Below are positions 52,654 through 61,674 of a stretch of 64,000 bases of DNA, piece after piece; the first letter of the stretch is position 1; every line of letters starts with the position of its first letter. This DNA is from QPIN01 sp965224575. Its GTDB lineage: Bacteria; Pseudomonadota; Gammaproteobacteria; Methylococcales; Methylomonadaceae. Both the position numbers and the translations under genes were made by a program. The stretch is taken from NCBI GenBank assembly GCA_965224575.1, contig CBDCZQ010000006.1, forward strand, positions 1,550,001-1,614,000. Direction: 5' to 3'. Under the pieces are notes generated by a model. It worked only from the letters and a program-made list of their open reading frames with translations, did no database searches and was not told the DNA's origin.

Positions 52654-53661
52654 ATGAAAATAAAAAAGATGCTTTCCTGCCTAATTTTGACAATCATTTT
52701 TCAAAATAGCCTGATAATAAAAACTTATGCTAGTGAATATCAGGTTATTAAAATTGATAATAGGCAATTAAGGTTTAAAACTTTTAACGCCCCGAATAGC
52801 CCTCCAACTCATACAAACAATACTGTTGAATGGTTTTATAATTCGTTAAATCAAAATTTATCCCCTTTTTCTGAAGTAGATACGATTAATGTGATTAAAA
52901 AATCAATGCAATCATGGTCTGATATTTCAGGGATTAACTTTGTTTACAAAGGGACAACAGACAATAATATTAATGATTCATCCGACGGTATTATCACCAT
53001 AGGCTTTTGGTCAAGCGACGCATACATCAATCAATATGATGATAGCGGTGCTTTCACAGCCATTGAATGGAACAATTTTAATATTACCGAAGGCCATATG
53101 ATACTTAATGCGGGTGATGCTAGTAATAGCAGCTCTATTCCGAGTAACTTACTAGAATTACAAGGCCTAATCACTCATGAGATTGGTCATTTATTAGCAA
53201 TAGCTCATTCGGATAACCAAGAATCTATTATGTTTGCCGATCCCTATCATTCATACGAATACCAATCTATTTTAAGAAGTGATGATATACAAATTGCATC
53301 TCAATTATATCCTGTCAATTCTAACGACCTTCTAACTACGGTAAAGTCGAACTTTGAAATTGTGATTCAATCTGCCACTTTCCATTCAGCGAATGGTACC
53401 TCTAATATATGGGCAATTCTTGAGTTTAATGGAACGGACTCTAATGGTAATCTTATTTGGCAATTGAAAAACTATGGTCAAAATAGCTCAAAGACTACAG
53501 ATTCTTTAACTACGGTAAGATCAAACTTTGATATTGTCATCCTGTCGGCCACATTCCAATCTCCTGAGAACCCGTCAAATATATGGGCAATACTTGAGTT
53601 TAAAAGAATGGATTCTGATGGTAATTTATTTTGGCAATTGAAAAACTATGGTCAAAATTAA
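52654..53661 (+). CDS. Secreted matrixin-like metalloprotease with C-terminal repeats
   Basis: 335 residues from ATG 52654; TTG 52648 is the longer option. A signal peptide ends near KTYASEYQ. The catalytic domain contains the zinc-binding motif HEIGHLLAIAH (near 175-185) and the Met-turn in ESIMFADPY, the matrixin/metzincin signature. The C-terminal ~110 residues are two near-identical copies of a ~52-residue unit (LTTVKSNFEIVIQSATF and LTTVRSNFDIVILSATF, each ending NLIWQLKNYGQN-like), probably a binding module. No propeptide Cys switch seen. Confidence 0.88.
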   Translation: MKIKKMLSCLILTIIFQNSLIIKTYASEYQVIKIDNRQLRFKTFNAPNSPPTHTNNTVEWFYNSLNQNLSPFSEVDTINVIKKSMQSWSDISGINFVYKGTTDNNINDSSDGIITIGFWSSDAYINQYDDSGAFTAIEWNNFNITEGHMILNAGDASNSSSIPSNLLELQGLITHEIGHLLAIAHSDNQESIMFADPYHSYEYQSILRSDDIQIASQLYPVNSNDLLTTVKSNFEIVIQSATFHSANGTSNIWAILEFNGTDSNGNLIWQLKNYGQNSSKTTDSLTTVRSNFDIVILSATFQSPENPSNIWAILEFKRMDSDGNLFWQLKNYGQN

Positions 53662-53796
53662 CAGCAAATTAGATCTTTAAGTTCTCGCACTGGAATTGGC
53701 TCAGTGACCAACACCTAGAGCCAGCGCGCCATTGATCATTTTCAGTTCGGTAAAAAAAATAAGGTAAAAATATTTTTCATTTGTTGACAGTCAACT

Positions 53797-53923
53797 CGTA
53801 GGCCAGATGAGCGACAGCGTTATCTGGCATGATAAACATGATGATTTATCTGCTGCTGATGACTTGGCGGAATGCGTACCTTTAAAGAAAATGTCGGATA
53901 ACGCTTCGCTAATCCAACTTACG
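53797..53923. repeat. Palindromic dispersed element, copy 1
   Basis: Arms: GATGAGCGACAGCGTTATC on the left and GGATAACGCTTCGCTAATCC on the right, with a centre (GATTTATCTGCTGCTGATGA) that also occurs in the element at 54983-55130, same direction. About 127 bp. Confidence 0.7.
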
Positions 53924-53957
53924 TCTTACAGATTATCCTTTTGAGTCTTCTATTAAA

Positions 53958-54455
53958 TTAATTGGTTACTTCCAAAGAGTCAACCACAAATTTTATCAAT
54001 TTTTCATCAGGGTCTATTGATATACCTAACAATTCATCATTCAATGGTGTGGAAACCATTATTTTAATTCCTTGTGATTCATTGTGGCTCACCCTATAGA
54101 ATACAAAATCATCACGCTCAGTAATTTTAAAATCCTTAGATTTTTGCATACGTCTGAATTCAGCAACTGCTTTATTGTCACTCGGTATATTGCTATATAA
54201 AATATAAAACAGCTCCCGAAGAGATTCAACCCCATATTTCTCAAGGGGAAAAACTCCTTTTTTTACCAATTCAACCATGGCTGCTCCCTTTTTGTGTTCG
54301 TTTACAATGTGAATTGCATTTGAGCCTTCTACTAGGGGCTTACCATTATTGTGAACGCTATAATTGTCTGGGATGGTGAATTTATAATCACGGTATACAA
54401 TATCCGATCCCAAACAAAAACTGGGAAATAAAAATAAAAACATTAATATTTTCAT
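53958..54455 (-). CDS. Secreted protein of unknown function
   Basis: 165 residues with a signal peptide ending near SFCLGSDIV. The mature part is mixed alpha/beta (DYKFTIPDNYSVHNNGKPLVEG, DDFVFYRVSHNESQGIKI). Its start overlaps the stop of the upstream gene by 4 bp (ATGA). Family not recognised. The gene pair is flanked by direct palindromic elements. Confidence 0.65.
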   Translation of the reverse strand: MKILMFLFLFPSFCLGSDIVYRDYKFTIPDNYSVHNNGKPLVEGSNAIHIVNEHKKGAAMVELVKKGVFPLEKYGVESLRELFYILYSNIPSDNKAVAEFRRMQKSKDFKITERDDFVFYRVSHNESQGIKIMVSTPLNDELLGISIDPDEKLIKFVVDSLEVTN

Positions 54456-54805
54456 AAGCCGTGAGTCGCTTGTTTTATTAACCTAGGATAGTTACTATAC
54501 CCTACTGCTGTATCAGAGCATCTCGCATTATGATCTTTTTTTTCAATTTTTTTATATTCCTGCCAAACTTGGTATATATAATAACCAGCCTTTAGCGCCA
54601 ACATTTTAATATTTGTACTGGTTACAGGGAAAGCAGGAAATTTAGTAACCCAAGCCATGATGTGGCTACAATTCTTTAATTCGTAAATATATTTGTACAA
54701 GTACGCGGCTCCTTTGGGATTCCATTTATAGTCTGGAATGGTCTCTCCTGTAATGGCGAAAAACAGTTCGGAACAAGCTACTTTTTCCTCTTGGCTCAGC
54801 GACAT
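54452..54805 (-). CDS. Small soluble protein, partner of the 165-residue secreted protein
   Basis: 117 residues, no signal peptide, with Cys at KVACSEL, LKNCSH and ARCSDT. The middle is aromatic and helical (AYLYKYIYELKNCSHIMAW). It overlaps the next gene by 4 bp, so the two are coupled. An effector/immunity or toxin/antitoxin relation is possible from the small coupled layout in a repeat-flanked site, but there is no motif for it. Confidence 0.62.
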   Translation of the reverse strand: MSLSQEEKVACSELFFAITGETIPDYKWNPKGAAYLYKYIYELKNCSHIMAWVTKFPAFPVTSTNIKMLALKAGYYIYQVWQEYKKIEKKDHNARCSDTAVGYSNYPRLIKQATHGL

Positions 54806-54982
54806 ATTCTCTCTTTATATTATTTTTAGAGCCTAAATAGTAGCATGTTCAGCTTCTGTTAATCAAGATTAAGAAAAGAATTGAACAATCAAGGGGTCAA
54901 TGTTGTTAATATTCTGACTTTCTATAAATTTCACTCCTTCTATCCCCACCATCCTTACCTCGTCGAGTCTTAACACGTAAGC

Positions 54983-55130
54983 CGTAAGTTGGATTAGCGA
55001 CAGCGTTATCTGGCATGATATACATGATGATTTATCTGCTGCTGATGACTTAGCGGAATACGTACCTTTTTCGCCATTTATCGCAGTAGCAAAGAAAATA
55101 TCGGATAACGTTTCGCTAATCCAACCTACG
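54983..55130. repeat. Palindromic dispersed element, copy 2
   Basis: Arms CGTAAGTTGGATTAGCGACA (54983) and GCTAATCCAACCTACG (55115), ~148 bp, with the same centre as the copy at 53797. The rest of 54806-55306 holds no gene I recognise. Confidence 0.7.
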
Positions 55131-55306
55131 GCTACGTCTTACGGGTTAAATTCTTGCCATAGCAGAAAAAGGGCGTTAAAATTCCTATCCATTCTTCTAT
55201 ATTGCCAATTACTTTAATAACAATCCAGAACAAAACAACAATACCTATTCCAACTGTGATGCTCTATAAGATTGGGATGAAGAAGTAAAAGGATGAAAAA
55301 TATCTG

Positions 55307-56149
55307 ATGGATATAAAACAATTTATTTATAATGCAAGTGTGTATGGAGTTTTTAGACCTCTTGCTAAACCTGTACATAGTGGACTGATCTCTGCTGTAC
55401 TGTGTTGGGAAGATCTGAGGGACCGTTTTTCATCTGTAGAGAAAGATCAAACTTTTATAGAGGAAAATCTGACGGCTGTCATTAAAACCTTTGAGCGTCC
55501 TAAGGTTTTAAAAAGACTTGTAAAGAGTCTTCGAAAGATGTACCCAAATATGCGAGTGATCGTAGTCGATGACAGTAGGAACCCTGTTAAAATGGATGGT
55601 GTTGAAACCATTATAATGCCTTATGACAGTGGAGTCTCTGCTGGACGAAGTGAAGGATTTAAACTTGTTAAGACCCCATGCCTTATGTTGCTCGATGATG
55701 ATTTCATTTTTAATCGACATACACAAGTGTTACCTATCTTAGAAAAGTTAGAACGTCTTCCTGAGGTTGATATCATCGGTGGTGATGTGATCTACCTTCC
55801 TTTTTATAGAAAGATAGATTATACACAAGCTGGACTACATCCTACTGAAGCGGTGTCAATTGTACCACCAGGTACACATATAGAGGGAATGATGGTCTAT
55901 GACAAAGTAGCCAATTTTTATATCGCCAGAACAGACAGTATCCGTAAAGTAGGATGGGACTCACAGATAAAACGATTAGATCATGCTGATTTTTTTACGC
56001 GAGCAAAAGGTGTTCTTACTACAGTGTTTGATCCAGCATTTAAAGTGCTTCATGCAAGAACACCGTTCGATAAAGCCTATATGGGTAAAAGACTTGATCT
56101 TGAGGAAGATGGAAAGATACTATGGGAAAAGTATTACAGTCAAGAATAA
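55307..56149 (+). CDS. Family 2 glycosyltransferase
   Basis: 280 residues. GT-A fold: LTAVIKTFERPKVLKRLVKSLRKMYPN at 48-74, RVIVVDDSRNP, the DxD metal motif in LMLLDDDFIF (about 128), and later HIEGMMVYDKVANFYIARTDSIRKVGWD and LDHADFFTRAK with the acidic catalytic region. Acts on sugar nucleotides; acceptor unknown. GAGG-type ribosome signal is weak. It stands alone among repeats and decayed genes, without a polysaccharide cluster, which suggests acquisition by transfer. Confidence 0.82.
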   Translation: MDIKQFIYNASVYGVFRPLAKPVHSGLISAVLCWEDLRDRFSSVEKDQTFIEENLTAVIKTFERPKVLKRLVKSLRKMYPNMRVIVVDDSRNPVKMDGVETIIMPYDSGVSAGRSEGFKLVKTPCLMLLDDDFIFNRHTQVLPILEKLERLPEVDIIGGDVIYLPFYRKIDYTQAGLHPTEAVSIVPPGTHIEGMMVYDKVANFYIARTDSIRKVGWDSQIKRLDHADFFTRAKGVLTTVFDPAFKVLHARTPFDKAYMGKRLDLEEDGKILWEKYYSQE

Positions 56150-56762
56150 TTTTATTTTCCGTATTGGATATATTGACCCATAATCCTAAATGGTTTGATG
56201 AAAATATAGAGAAACTTCAATGATGGAGGTAATGGAAACTTCTGACAATCATTTCTTGAAATTCCAAAATAAGTTGCGAAGAGGTGATTAAGTTTTGTAT
56301 CAAGGAGATCCATCTGATACATATACTTCGCGCGGTCACGGATGCGGATAAAAGTTGACAGAATATATGAATTTCAGCCTCCAACCTTCTGATGCTTAAA
56401 ACCAAATTCACACAAGACGAGATAGATAAACACGTAAGCCGTAAGTTGGATCAGCCACAGCGCCATCCGACATGGTAAACATAGTGATTTATATTATAGC
56501 TCCGATAATTTGACAAAGTGTGCTATCGAGACTATGAAAGTATTACCAAAAAGCACTAAAAAATAGCACAAAACCATGTAAGCCATTGATTTTTATCTTC
56601 AGAAATGAGCATGTTTGCTCATAATTGGAATACTTTCACAGTCTCTATCGCGTTATCTGGCATTTTTTAATGTACCGGAAAGGTGGAATGCGCTGTCGAG
56701 ACTGTGAAAGTATTGATAATCCAAACACGTAAGCTAGATGAGCGGCAGCGTTATCCGGCATA
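56150..56762. repeat. Gene-poor region with inverted and direct repeats
   Basis: No gene I can support. Bases 56523-56544 (CTATCGAGACTATGAAAGTA and following) recur inverted at 56629-56650 and directly near 56692-56714. Half copies of the palindromic element family are at 56433-56490 and 56728-56765. It looks like a landing zone for small repeats. Confidence 0.55.
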
Positions 56763-57128
56763 TTAGGTTTCAATAAATTCTACTACCGAAGTTGCAACAG
56801 ATAAGAATTCTCGTAAAACTTTTTTATCATGTGTAACGAGTGAAATATTAAGGTACTAAGCTAAAGCAACAAATTCACAATCATAAGGTGAACAGTTACT
56901 TTTGTTAACTAGCGCTAGAATTTGTACTGATGGAATATCAAATTCATTATGACCCATAATAGATTCTACTGCCTCTTGAAGTTGAAGTGCTTTTTCAAAG
57001 GTACAGAGTTAAAATATTTCGAAATTCACTCTTCCAAAGTGTTGGAAAAATCCATTCAGAATCAACTGTATCTGATATGGGGTTGGTAATAAAAGGTAAG
57101 AAATAATATTTGTATCAGCAACTATCAT
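56763..57128 (-). pseudogene. Decayed PIN-domain toxin (FitB/VapC-like)
   Basis: From ATG 57128: MIVADTNIISYLLLPTP, the PIN N-terminus with the first catalytic Asp. The frame then shifts; the next frame reads SDTVDSEWIFPTLWKSEFRN, then shifts again to FEKALQLQEAVESIMG and SPYDCEFVALA-stop-YLNISLVTHDKKVL, the PIN C-terminus with its Asp residues. There are at least two frameshifts and one in-frame TAG. An active toxin would be ~130 residues and cleave RNA; this one cannot be made whole. Confidence 0.8.
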
Positions 57129-57343
57129 GGTCTGTCTTCATTAATAGCTTTTCAATATCTTGAGCTGTAATAATATTTGGCTTAATTTGAGAGCCTATCT
57201 TCTGATGAGATTTTTTTAGAAAATAAATTATTTTTAAGGCAAACTATTACCTCACTATTAATACTTCTATAATTCTGCTCTGCAACATGTTTGAATTCAT
57301 TATATAGATCAGTAGGAATATTTTTTATGGTTAATGCAGGCAT
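57115..57343 (-). pseudogene. FitA-like antitoxin, frameshifted
   Basis: From ATG 57343: MPALTIKNIPTDLYNEFKHV, a ribbon-helix-helix antitoxin start, then NYRSINSEVIVCLKNNLF. The reading as written ends after SSEDRLSN at 57182. Skipping one base in an A7 run (about 57221) continues as SHQKIGSQIKPNIITAQD and IEKLLMKTDHDSC, ending at 57115 and overlapping the toxin start by 14 bp, a normal antitoxin/toxin layout. With the broken toxin it marks a dying TA locus. The longer reading from 57403 is not needed. Confidence 0.75.
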
Positions 57344-57463
57344 AGTCAAATTGAAATTAATTAATCTTAATTGCATTATGGTTGCAAAATACAATCTACT
57401 CAATTAACAGAAGTGCCTTTAACTAACATGGCTATTAACAAAACACAGGTTATCTAAATAATT

Positions 57464-59217
57464 AGAGTCTGCTCAGTAAATCAGCACGAGTTTTTTACAA
57501 AACTGGCCAAAAAATTGAAAAATTCTCTGCATCTGACAACATAATATTTTTTCAATTTGTTTTAACGACAATATATCTCTGATTTGACTGCTTTTACGAC
57601 AGGCAAAAAAGATCCTTTCCAGGATCAATAGGTTCATCACCAAGAATATGCTATTGATCCATGCCAGTGAGGTATCTGCACGCTTGGCTCTAATATAATT
57701 CAGTCGATAGCCATTCTTGCCTTGGCCAAATTTGCCTTCAATGGGTATCCGTTGTAGATAATCTGCTCTTCGTTGTGCTTTGAGTTGTTTGAGTTCTTCC
57801 CGGTTGTCTTCTGTCTCTTTCTTGGGTCGACCGAGTGGTTTTCCCGCAAAGTGGATGCCTTTGCTTTTAAGATAATTCCGGTTTTCTCGCGTGCCATAAA
57901 GTGGGTCTGCCAAGATCTTTTCTGGGTAATAGCCCGTTCGCTGATGATAGTGTTCAACTTGTGATGTTAAATCCAACCCTTCATGAAAAGCATCCCAGCG
58001 CAAATGATCTACACGAGAAAACCCATCATCTGTTAGGCTGACACTGAGTTTAGCGCCAAATTCAACCACCTTGTTTTGTTTGCCTCGAATGATGGGGCGT
58101 ACATAAGGTTGGCTGATACTGACGATTCTATTATCACAACGACGAGTTTTAGTGGTATACATTGCCCATTGCTGTTCATAGAGGTGTTGAATCACCCAGT
58201 AGCGATAGAGTAACCAGCGAGGTAATGGAAGTTCTGTGCCTTCAGGCCAGTATGTCAGGAGTTGTTCAATATGTCTCAGGTTACGGCGAAGATATTGCAG
58301 TTGTTGTTTTATTCCTCGGCGTAGTTTTTTCCTGCCAGGACGTTTTTGTTTGACGATCGATAAAAAAGCAGATCGTGCCTTTTCTCGATAGGTACGTGGC
58401 TTCTTATCCAGCGTTGTTTCTAAATAAAGGAAATCAATGATTTTCTCACTGAACTCACGCGCTTCATTGAGTAGGTTAAGGTCTGTTGGATAACGGATGG
58501 CTTGCTCAACCACAGTGGCATCAAGAATCAGTTTGCCTTGATGTGTGTCAATTTCTTTTGAATTTCCTATTTCTATTTCTTGTGAATCAGATTTCGCTTC
58601 GTCTTCTACGTTTCCTTGCAATGAATCATCTTCGTTTTCTTTGCTATTGATCTGCGATGAGGGGTCTGATTCTAGGTCTGCTTTAGCCTGACTTTTTTCC
58701 TTTTCGCCATCATGTGCGTTAATAATCGCTTGCTCGAATACTTCAAAAACGGATGCTCCCATGCGTTTTCTAATATCAACGAGTAATGAAGGCGCAAAGG
58801 GTGGTTCCGCCTGAAAACTGGCAAATCCTACAAAAAATTGCATATAAGGGTTTTCTTGAATTTGCTGAACCGTTTCAATATCAGAAAGGCTTAGCTTGTG
58901 TTTTATGATCACTGCACCGATGACGCAGCGTGCATCCTTGGCTGGACGCCCTGTGTCTGCCGAAAGCCCTTGATAATAACCCTCTGCTAAGTCATCCCAG
59001 GGAATGCATTGACTCATTTTTACCCAGCGATTGTGTTTATCTAGAGCCGTGTCAAAAGGCCAGTCAAATTCTGCTAGAGTGAGTTGTTTCGAGCTACAGG
59101 TTCGGATCATAGGTGCACAGGTTTTGAGTCGTTTATCTGTTTTTCCGTGCACTATTTTATCATAAATAGACTAATATATTAATATTATCAATGCGTTGTG
59201 GTTTCTGAGTAGACTCT
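57464..59217 (-). mobile_element. Insertion sequence copy 3 (IS5/IS1182-like, 1754 bp)
   Basis: Same length and ends as copies 1 and 2, transposase on the minus strand. The flanks are AATT (57460-57463) left and ATTT (59218-59221) right and do not match each other. ATTT is complementary to the right flank of copy 2. It borders the 3' half of the split SRPBCC gene. Confidence 0.93.
57473..59152 (-). CDS. IS transposase, copy 3
   Basis: 559 residues, identical as predicted to copies 1 and 2, with the same DUF772-like N-terminus, acidic insert and DDE residues. GTG start at 59152. Confidence 0.93.
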   Translation of the reverse strand: MHGKTDKRLKTCAPMIRTCSSKQLTLAEFDWPFDTALDKHNRWVKMSQCIPWDDLAEGYYQGLSADTGRPAKDARCVIGAVIIKHKLSLSDIETVQQIQENPYMQFFVGFASFQAEPPFAPSLLVDIRKRMGASVFEVFEQAIINAHDGEKEKSQAKADLESDPSSQINSKENEDDSLQGNVEDEAKSDSQEIEIGNSKEIDTHQGKLILDATVVEQAIRYPTDLNLLNEAREFSEKIIDFLYLETTLDKKPRTYREKARSAFLSIVKQKRPGRKKLRRGIKQQLQYLRRNLRHIEQLLTYWPEGTELPLPRWLLYRYWVIQHLYEQQWAMYTTKTRRCDNRIVSISQPYVRPIIRGKQNKVVEFGAKLSVSLTDDGFSRVDHLRWDAFHEGLDLTSQVEHYHQRTGYYPEKILADPLYGTRENRNYLKSKGIHFAGKPLGRPKKETEDNREELKQLKAQRRADYLQRIPIEGKFGQGKNGYRLNYIRAKRADTSLAWINSIFLVMNLLILERIFFACRKSSQIRDILSLKQIEKILCCQMQRIFQFFGQFCKKLVLIY

Positions 59218-59372
59218 ATTTAGGTAAAGTTTCCCTTTATCCTATCACTGATTCTGGAAAAACATTTGTCGAATGGATATCCACGTATGAATCTGATTCT
59301 GATAGTGAGGTTGGTGACTTCTGTAATCCAATATATGCCGGACTTTTAAGTTCGCTTAAATCTAAATTCTAA
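59218..59372 (+). pseudogene. SRPBCC-family gene, 3' half
   Basis: Starting at the IS edge: LGKVSLYPITDSGKTFVEW, STYESDSDSEVGDFCNPIYA, ending GLLSSLKSKF-stop at 59372. This is the typical end of a START/SRPBCC protein (long C-terminal helix) with no start codon of its own. It continues exactly, in frame, from the 5' half at 50651-50934 (minus), about 8.3 kb away in this assembly. Confidence 0.88.
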
Positions 59373-59675
59373 AAAAACAGAGCTATTTAGTCGATTAAAT
59401 CTGTGTGGGTTTTATTCCCCGTCCTTAGGGACGATAAAATAAACTTACATAGATAATACCCTGCCCGCTTGCGGCGGGGAGTTTCATTGACAAATATTTA
59501 GCTAATCAAAAGACTAGGCTCAGCTAGAACTAAAAAGGAGTCACAACCCTTTTTATAAAGGAATTTCTATTAATTGATGCGTGGAGACATTCTTAAAGGA
59601 GATAGGGTTTAATAACTACAAGATTTTGGCTTGCTCATCAACGATTGATAAATCATCATATGAATTATGCCAACG
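59373..59675. repeat. Intergenic region with hairpins and dispersed 64-bp repeat copy c
   Basis: Hairpins CGTCC-TTA-GGACG (about 59420) and a GC-rich CCCTGCCCGC/GCGGCGGGG stem (59459-59479) are followed by repeat copy c at 59578-59637 (GATAGGGTTTAATAACTACA in common with 43137 and 52467). No gene seen. Confidence 0.55.
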
Positions 59676-60866
59676 CTATCGCTCATCTAACTTACGAGTC
59701 AAAACTCTTTCCACCAATTTTACCCAGTAACTGGCACCTACAGGTAAAATTTCATCATTAAAATCATAGCGTGGATTATGCAATAAGCAGTCTCCTTCCG
59801 ATGAGCCATTACCTAACCAAACGTAACAACCTGGTTTTTCTTGTAGCATAAATGAAAAATCTTCTGATCCCATGCTGGGTGTTGGTTGACAATTAACATT
59901 ATCAAGCCCTACAAGCTCTTGGGCAACAGAGACGGCTATAGCTGTTTCTGCCTCGGTATTATAGGTAACAGGATATCCTGCATTTTCTGGATTAATATTA
60001 ATTTCGGCTTTTATGTTGAATGCTTGAGAGATTGACTCAACAATTGTTATCAATTTTTCTTTGATCAATTCCTGAACGGATTGATTAAAACACCGATAGG
60101 TTCCTTTTAATACTACTGAGTCAGGTATTGCATTCCAGGTATTTCCACCGTGTACTTGAGTAATACTCAGTACGGCTGAGTCCGCTGGGTCAATATTTCG
60201 ACTAACGACAGTCTGTAATGCAGTAATTATCTGAGCCATGGCAATAAACACATCAGTCCCCATCTGAGGCATTGCCGCATGTGTAGCTTGTCCTGATAAC
60301 ACAATTTCGAAACAATCAAAAGAAGCCATCATTGCGCCGGTTTTGATGGCAAAATGTCCTTGAGGTATATCGGGAAAATTGTGCAAACCAAAAATATAAT
60401 CCGTTGGGAATAATTTAAATAAACCCTCATCTATCATTTTTTTAGCACCCGCTCGGCCTTCTTCTGCGGGTTGAAAAATAAAATAAACAGTGCCCTCAAA
60501 ATCAGTATGATGGGCTAAATATTTTGCTGCGCCTAACAACATAGCCGAATGACCATCATGTCCGCAAGCGTGCATTTTTCCGGAATTTTTAGATTGATAA
60601 GGTAGCGTGTTTTTTTCCTCAATAAACAGAGCATCCATATCTGCACGTAAAGCTATTGTTTTGCTACTATTCCCCGAAGATAAGCTAGCGACAACACCTG
60701 TTTTACCCAGTCCATTGTGAACCTTCAATCCAAAACTTTTCAGCTTTGAGCTAATGAACTTTGCTGTATTGATTTCCTCAAAGGCTGTTTCGGGGAATTG
60801 GTGAAAATGTTGCCGCCAATCTCGCATTTCAGAATGCATGGCTTCAATTTCTTTATAAATGTTCAT
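59676..60866 (-). CDS. M20-family amidohydrolase (hippurate-hydrolase-like)
   Basis: 396 residues. Metal-binding motifs of the M20D peptidase/aminoacylase family are visible: the ACGHDGHSAM box (about 100-110), the catalytic and ligand Glu in FQPAEEGRAG (about 138), FGLHNFPD with a His, GQATHAAMPQ in the dimerisation domain, and SMGSEDFSFM near 350. Such enzymes hydrolyse N-acyl amino acids or hippurate using two divalent metals. Starts 31 bp after the LolA-like gene at 60898 on the same strand, so it may be the last gene of that operon; the substrate could be an acylated amino acid tied to the exporter, by inference. Confidence 0.92.
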   Translation of the reverse strand: MNIYKEIEAMHSEMRDWRQHFHQFPETAFEEINTAKFISSKLKSFGLKVHNGLGKTGVVASLSSGNSSKTIALRADMDALFIEEKNTLPYQSKNSGKMHACGHDGHSAMLLGAAKYLAHHTDFEGTVYFIFQPAEEGRAGAKKMIDEGLFKLFPTDYIFGLHNFPDIPQGHFAIKTGAMMASFDCFEIVLSGQATHAAMPQMGTDVFIAMAQIITALQTVVSRNIDPADSAVLSITQVHGGNTWNAIPDSVVLKGTYRCFNQSVQELIKEKLITIVESISQAFNIKAEININPENAGYPVTYNTEAETAIAVSVAQELVGLDNVNCQPTPSMGSEDFSFMLQEKPGCYVWLGNGSSEGDCLLHNPRYDFNDEILPVGASYWVKLVERVLTRKLDER

Positions 60867-60897
60867 TAATTTTTTGCGAAGTATAAAGGTGCTTTCT

Positions 60898-61674
60898 CTA
60901 TCTAGCCCGCTTCAAGGTATTTTTATCAAAATTACGATCAGTCAGTCCTGTTTTAAATTGATAATTATTCCACAATAAGGTGGTATCTTTTTTAGTTAAA
61001 TGATTAACCATTTCTAAGCGATCTGCTCGCCAGTACTGATTTAAGTATTGCTTATAATCATGAAGGGTTAGGGTCTTTAATAATGCATCTTTTCGATCAT
61101 AGTATTCAGTTTTAACGATCATATAAATCTCTTTGTCTATCCAGACAATTGAACGCTTATAGCCTGAATGCTTATATTCAGGATAACGTTCTATAACAAA
61201 AACGTCTTTACCATCCAGTAAGTCATCTTTTATCCATTTATAAGAATATTTTTCAACTTCTTGCGACGAAATATCTTCATAAGCAAATTCACTGCCCATA
61301 AATGGCCCTGATTTATTGGAAGATGAAATACGTTTAATTCGCTTTAATGCAGGCAAATATAACCACTGGTCATCAGCTTTTGTAGCATGAGTAAAGCTTA
61401 AAAAAGCCGTGCCTTTTATGTCTCTAGGTGAATTAAAAATATTCAGACTTTTATCGCCATCTCCTTTAACTTCTAATTCTTTATGATGGATTTCACGTTT
61501 ACTTTCCTGTCCTTGAGCATTGCGTAAAATCATTGTCAGGTCGGTAGTAGAATCGCCCCAGCCAGTGTCTCGTTTTTCCGCTTCAATTATAATTGCCAAG
61601 CCTTTTTCTTCGGGTGTTTCAGCATTAATTACGAAGGGTAATGTTAGCAATAGTATTGCAACATAATTACGCAT
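60898..61674 (-). CDS. Outer-membrane lipoprotein-sorting (LolA-like) protein, RND partner 2
   Basis: 258 residues from ATG 61674, with GAGGAG at a good distance inside the end of the upstream RND gene. Signal peptide (NYVAILLLTLPFVINAETPE). The hallmark segments SPRDIKGTAFLSFTH, QWLYLPALKRIKRISSS, and KSGPFMGSEFAYEDISS are shared with the copy at 22586-23395, and the C-termini match closely (GLTDRNFDKNTLKRAR). It overlaps the RND stop by 8 bp. Probably the periplasmic lipid carrier of the second module. Confidence 0.9.
   Translation of the reverse strand: MRNYVAILLLTLPFVINAETPEEKGLAIIIEAEKRDTGWGDSTTDLTMILRNAQGQESKREIHHKELEVKGDGDKSLNIFNSPRDIKGTAFLSFTHATKADDQWLYLPALKRIKRISSSNKSGPFMGSEFAYEDISSQEVEKYSYKWIKDDLLDGKDVFVIERYPEYKHSGYKRSIVWIDKEIYMIVKTEYYDRKDALLKTLTLHDYKQYLNQYWRADRLEMVNHLTKKDTTLLWNNYQFKTGLTDRNFDKNTLKRAR

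Noticed and set aside
55950..56430. Second glycosyltransferase or transposase fragments after 56149
   Set aside because: Only short frames without family motifs; no support for a gene.
48897..59217. Composite transposon bounded by IS copies 2 and 3
   Set aside because: The outer flanks (AATT left of copy 2, ATTT right of copy 3) are not a target duplication of a unit. The crossed flanks and split gene fit inversion better.
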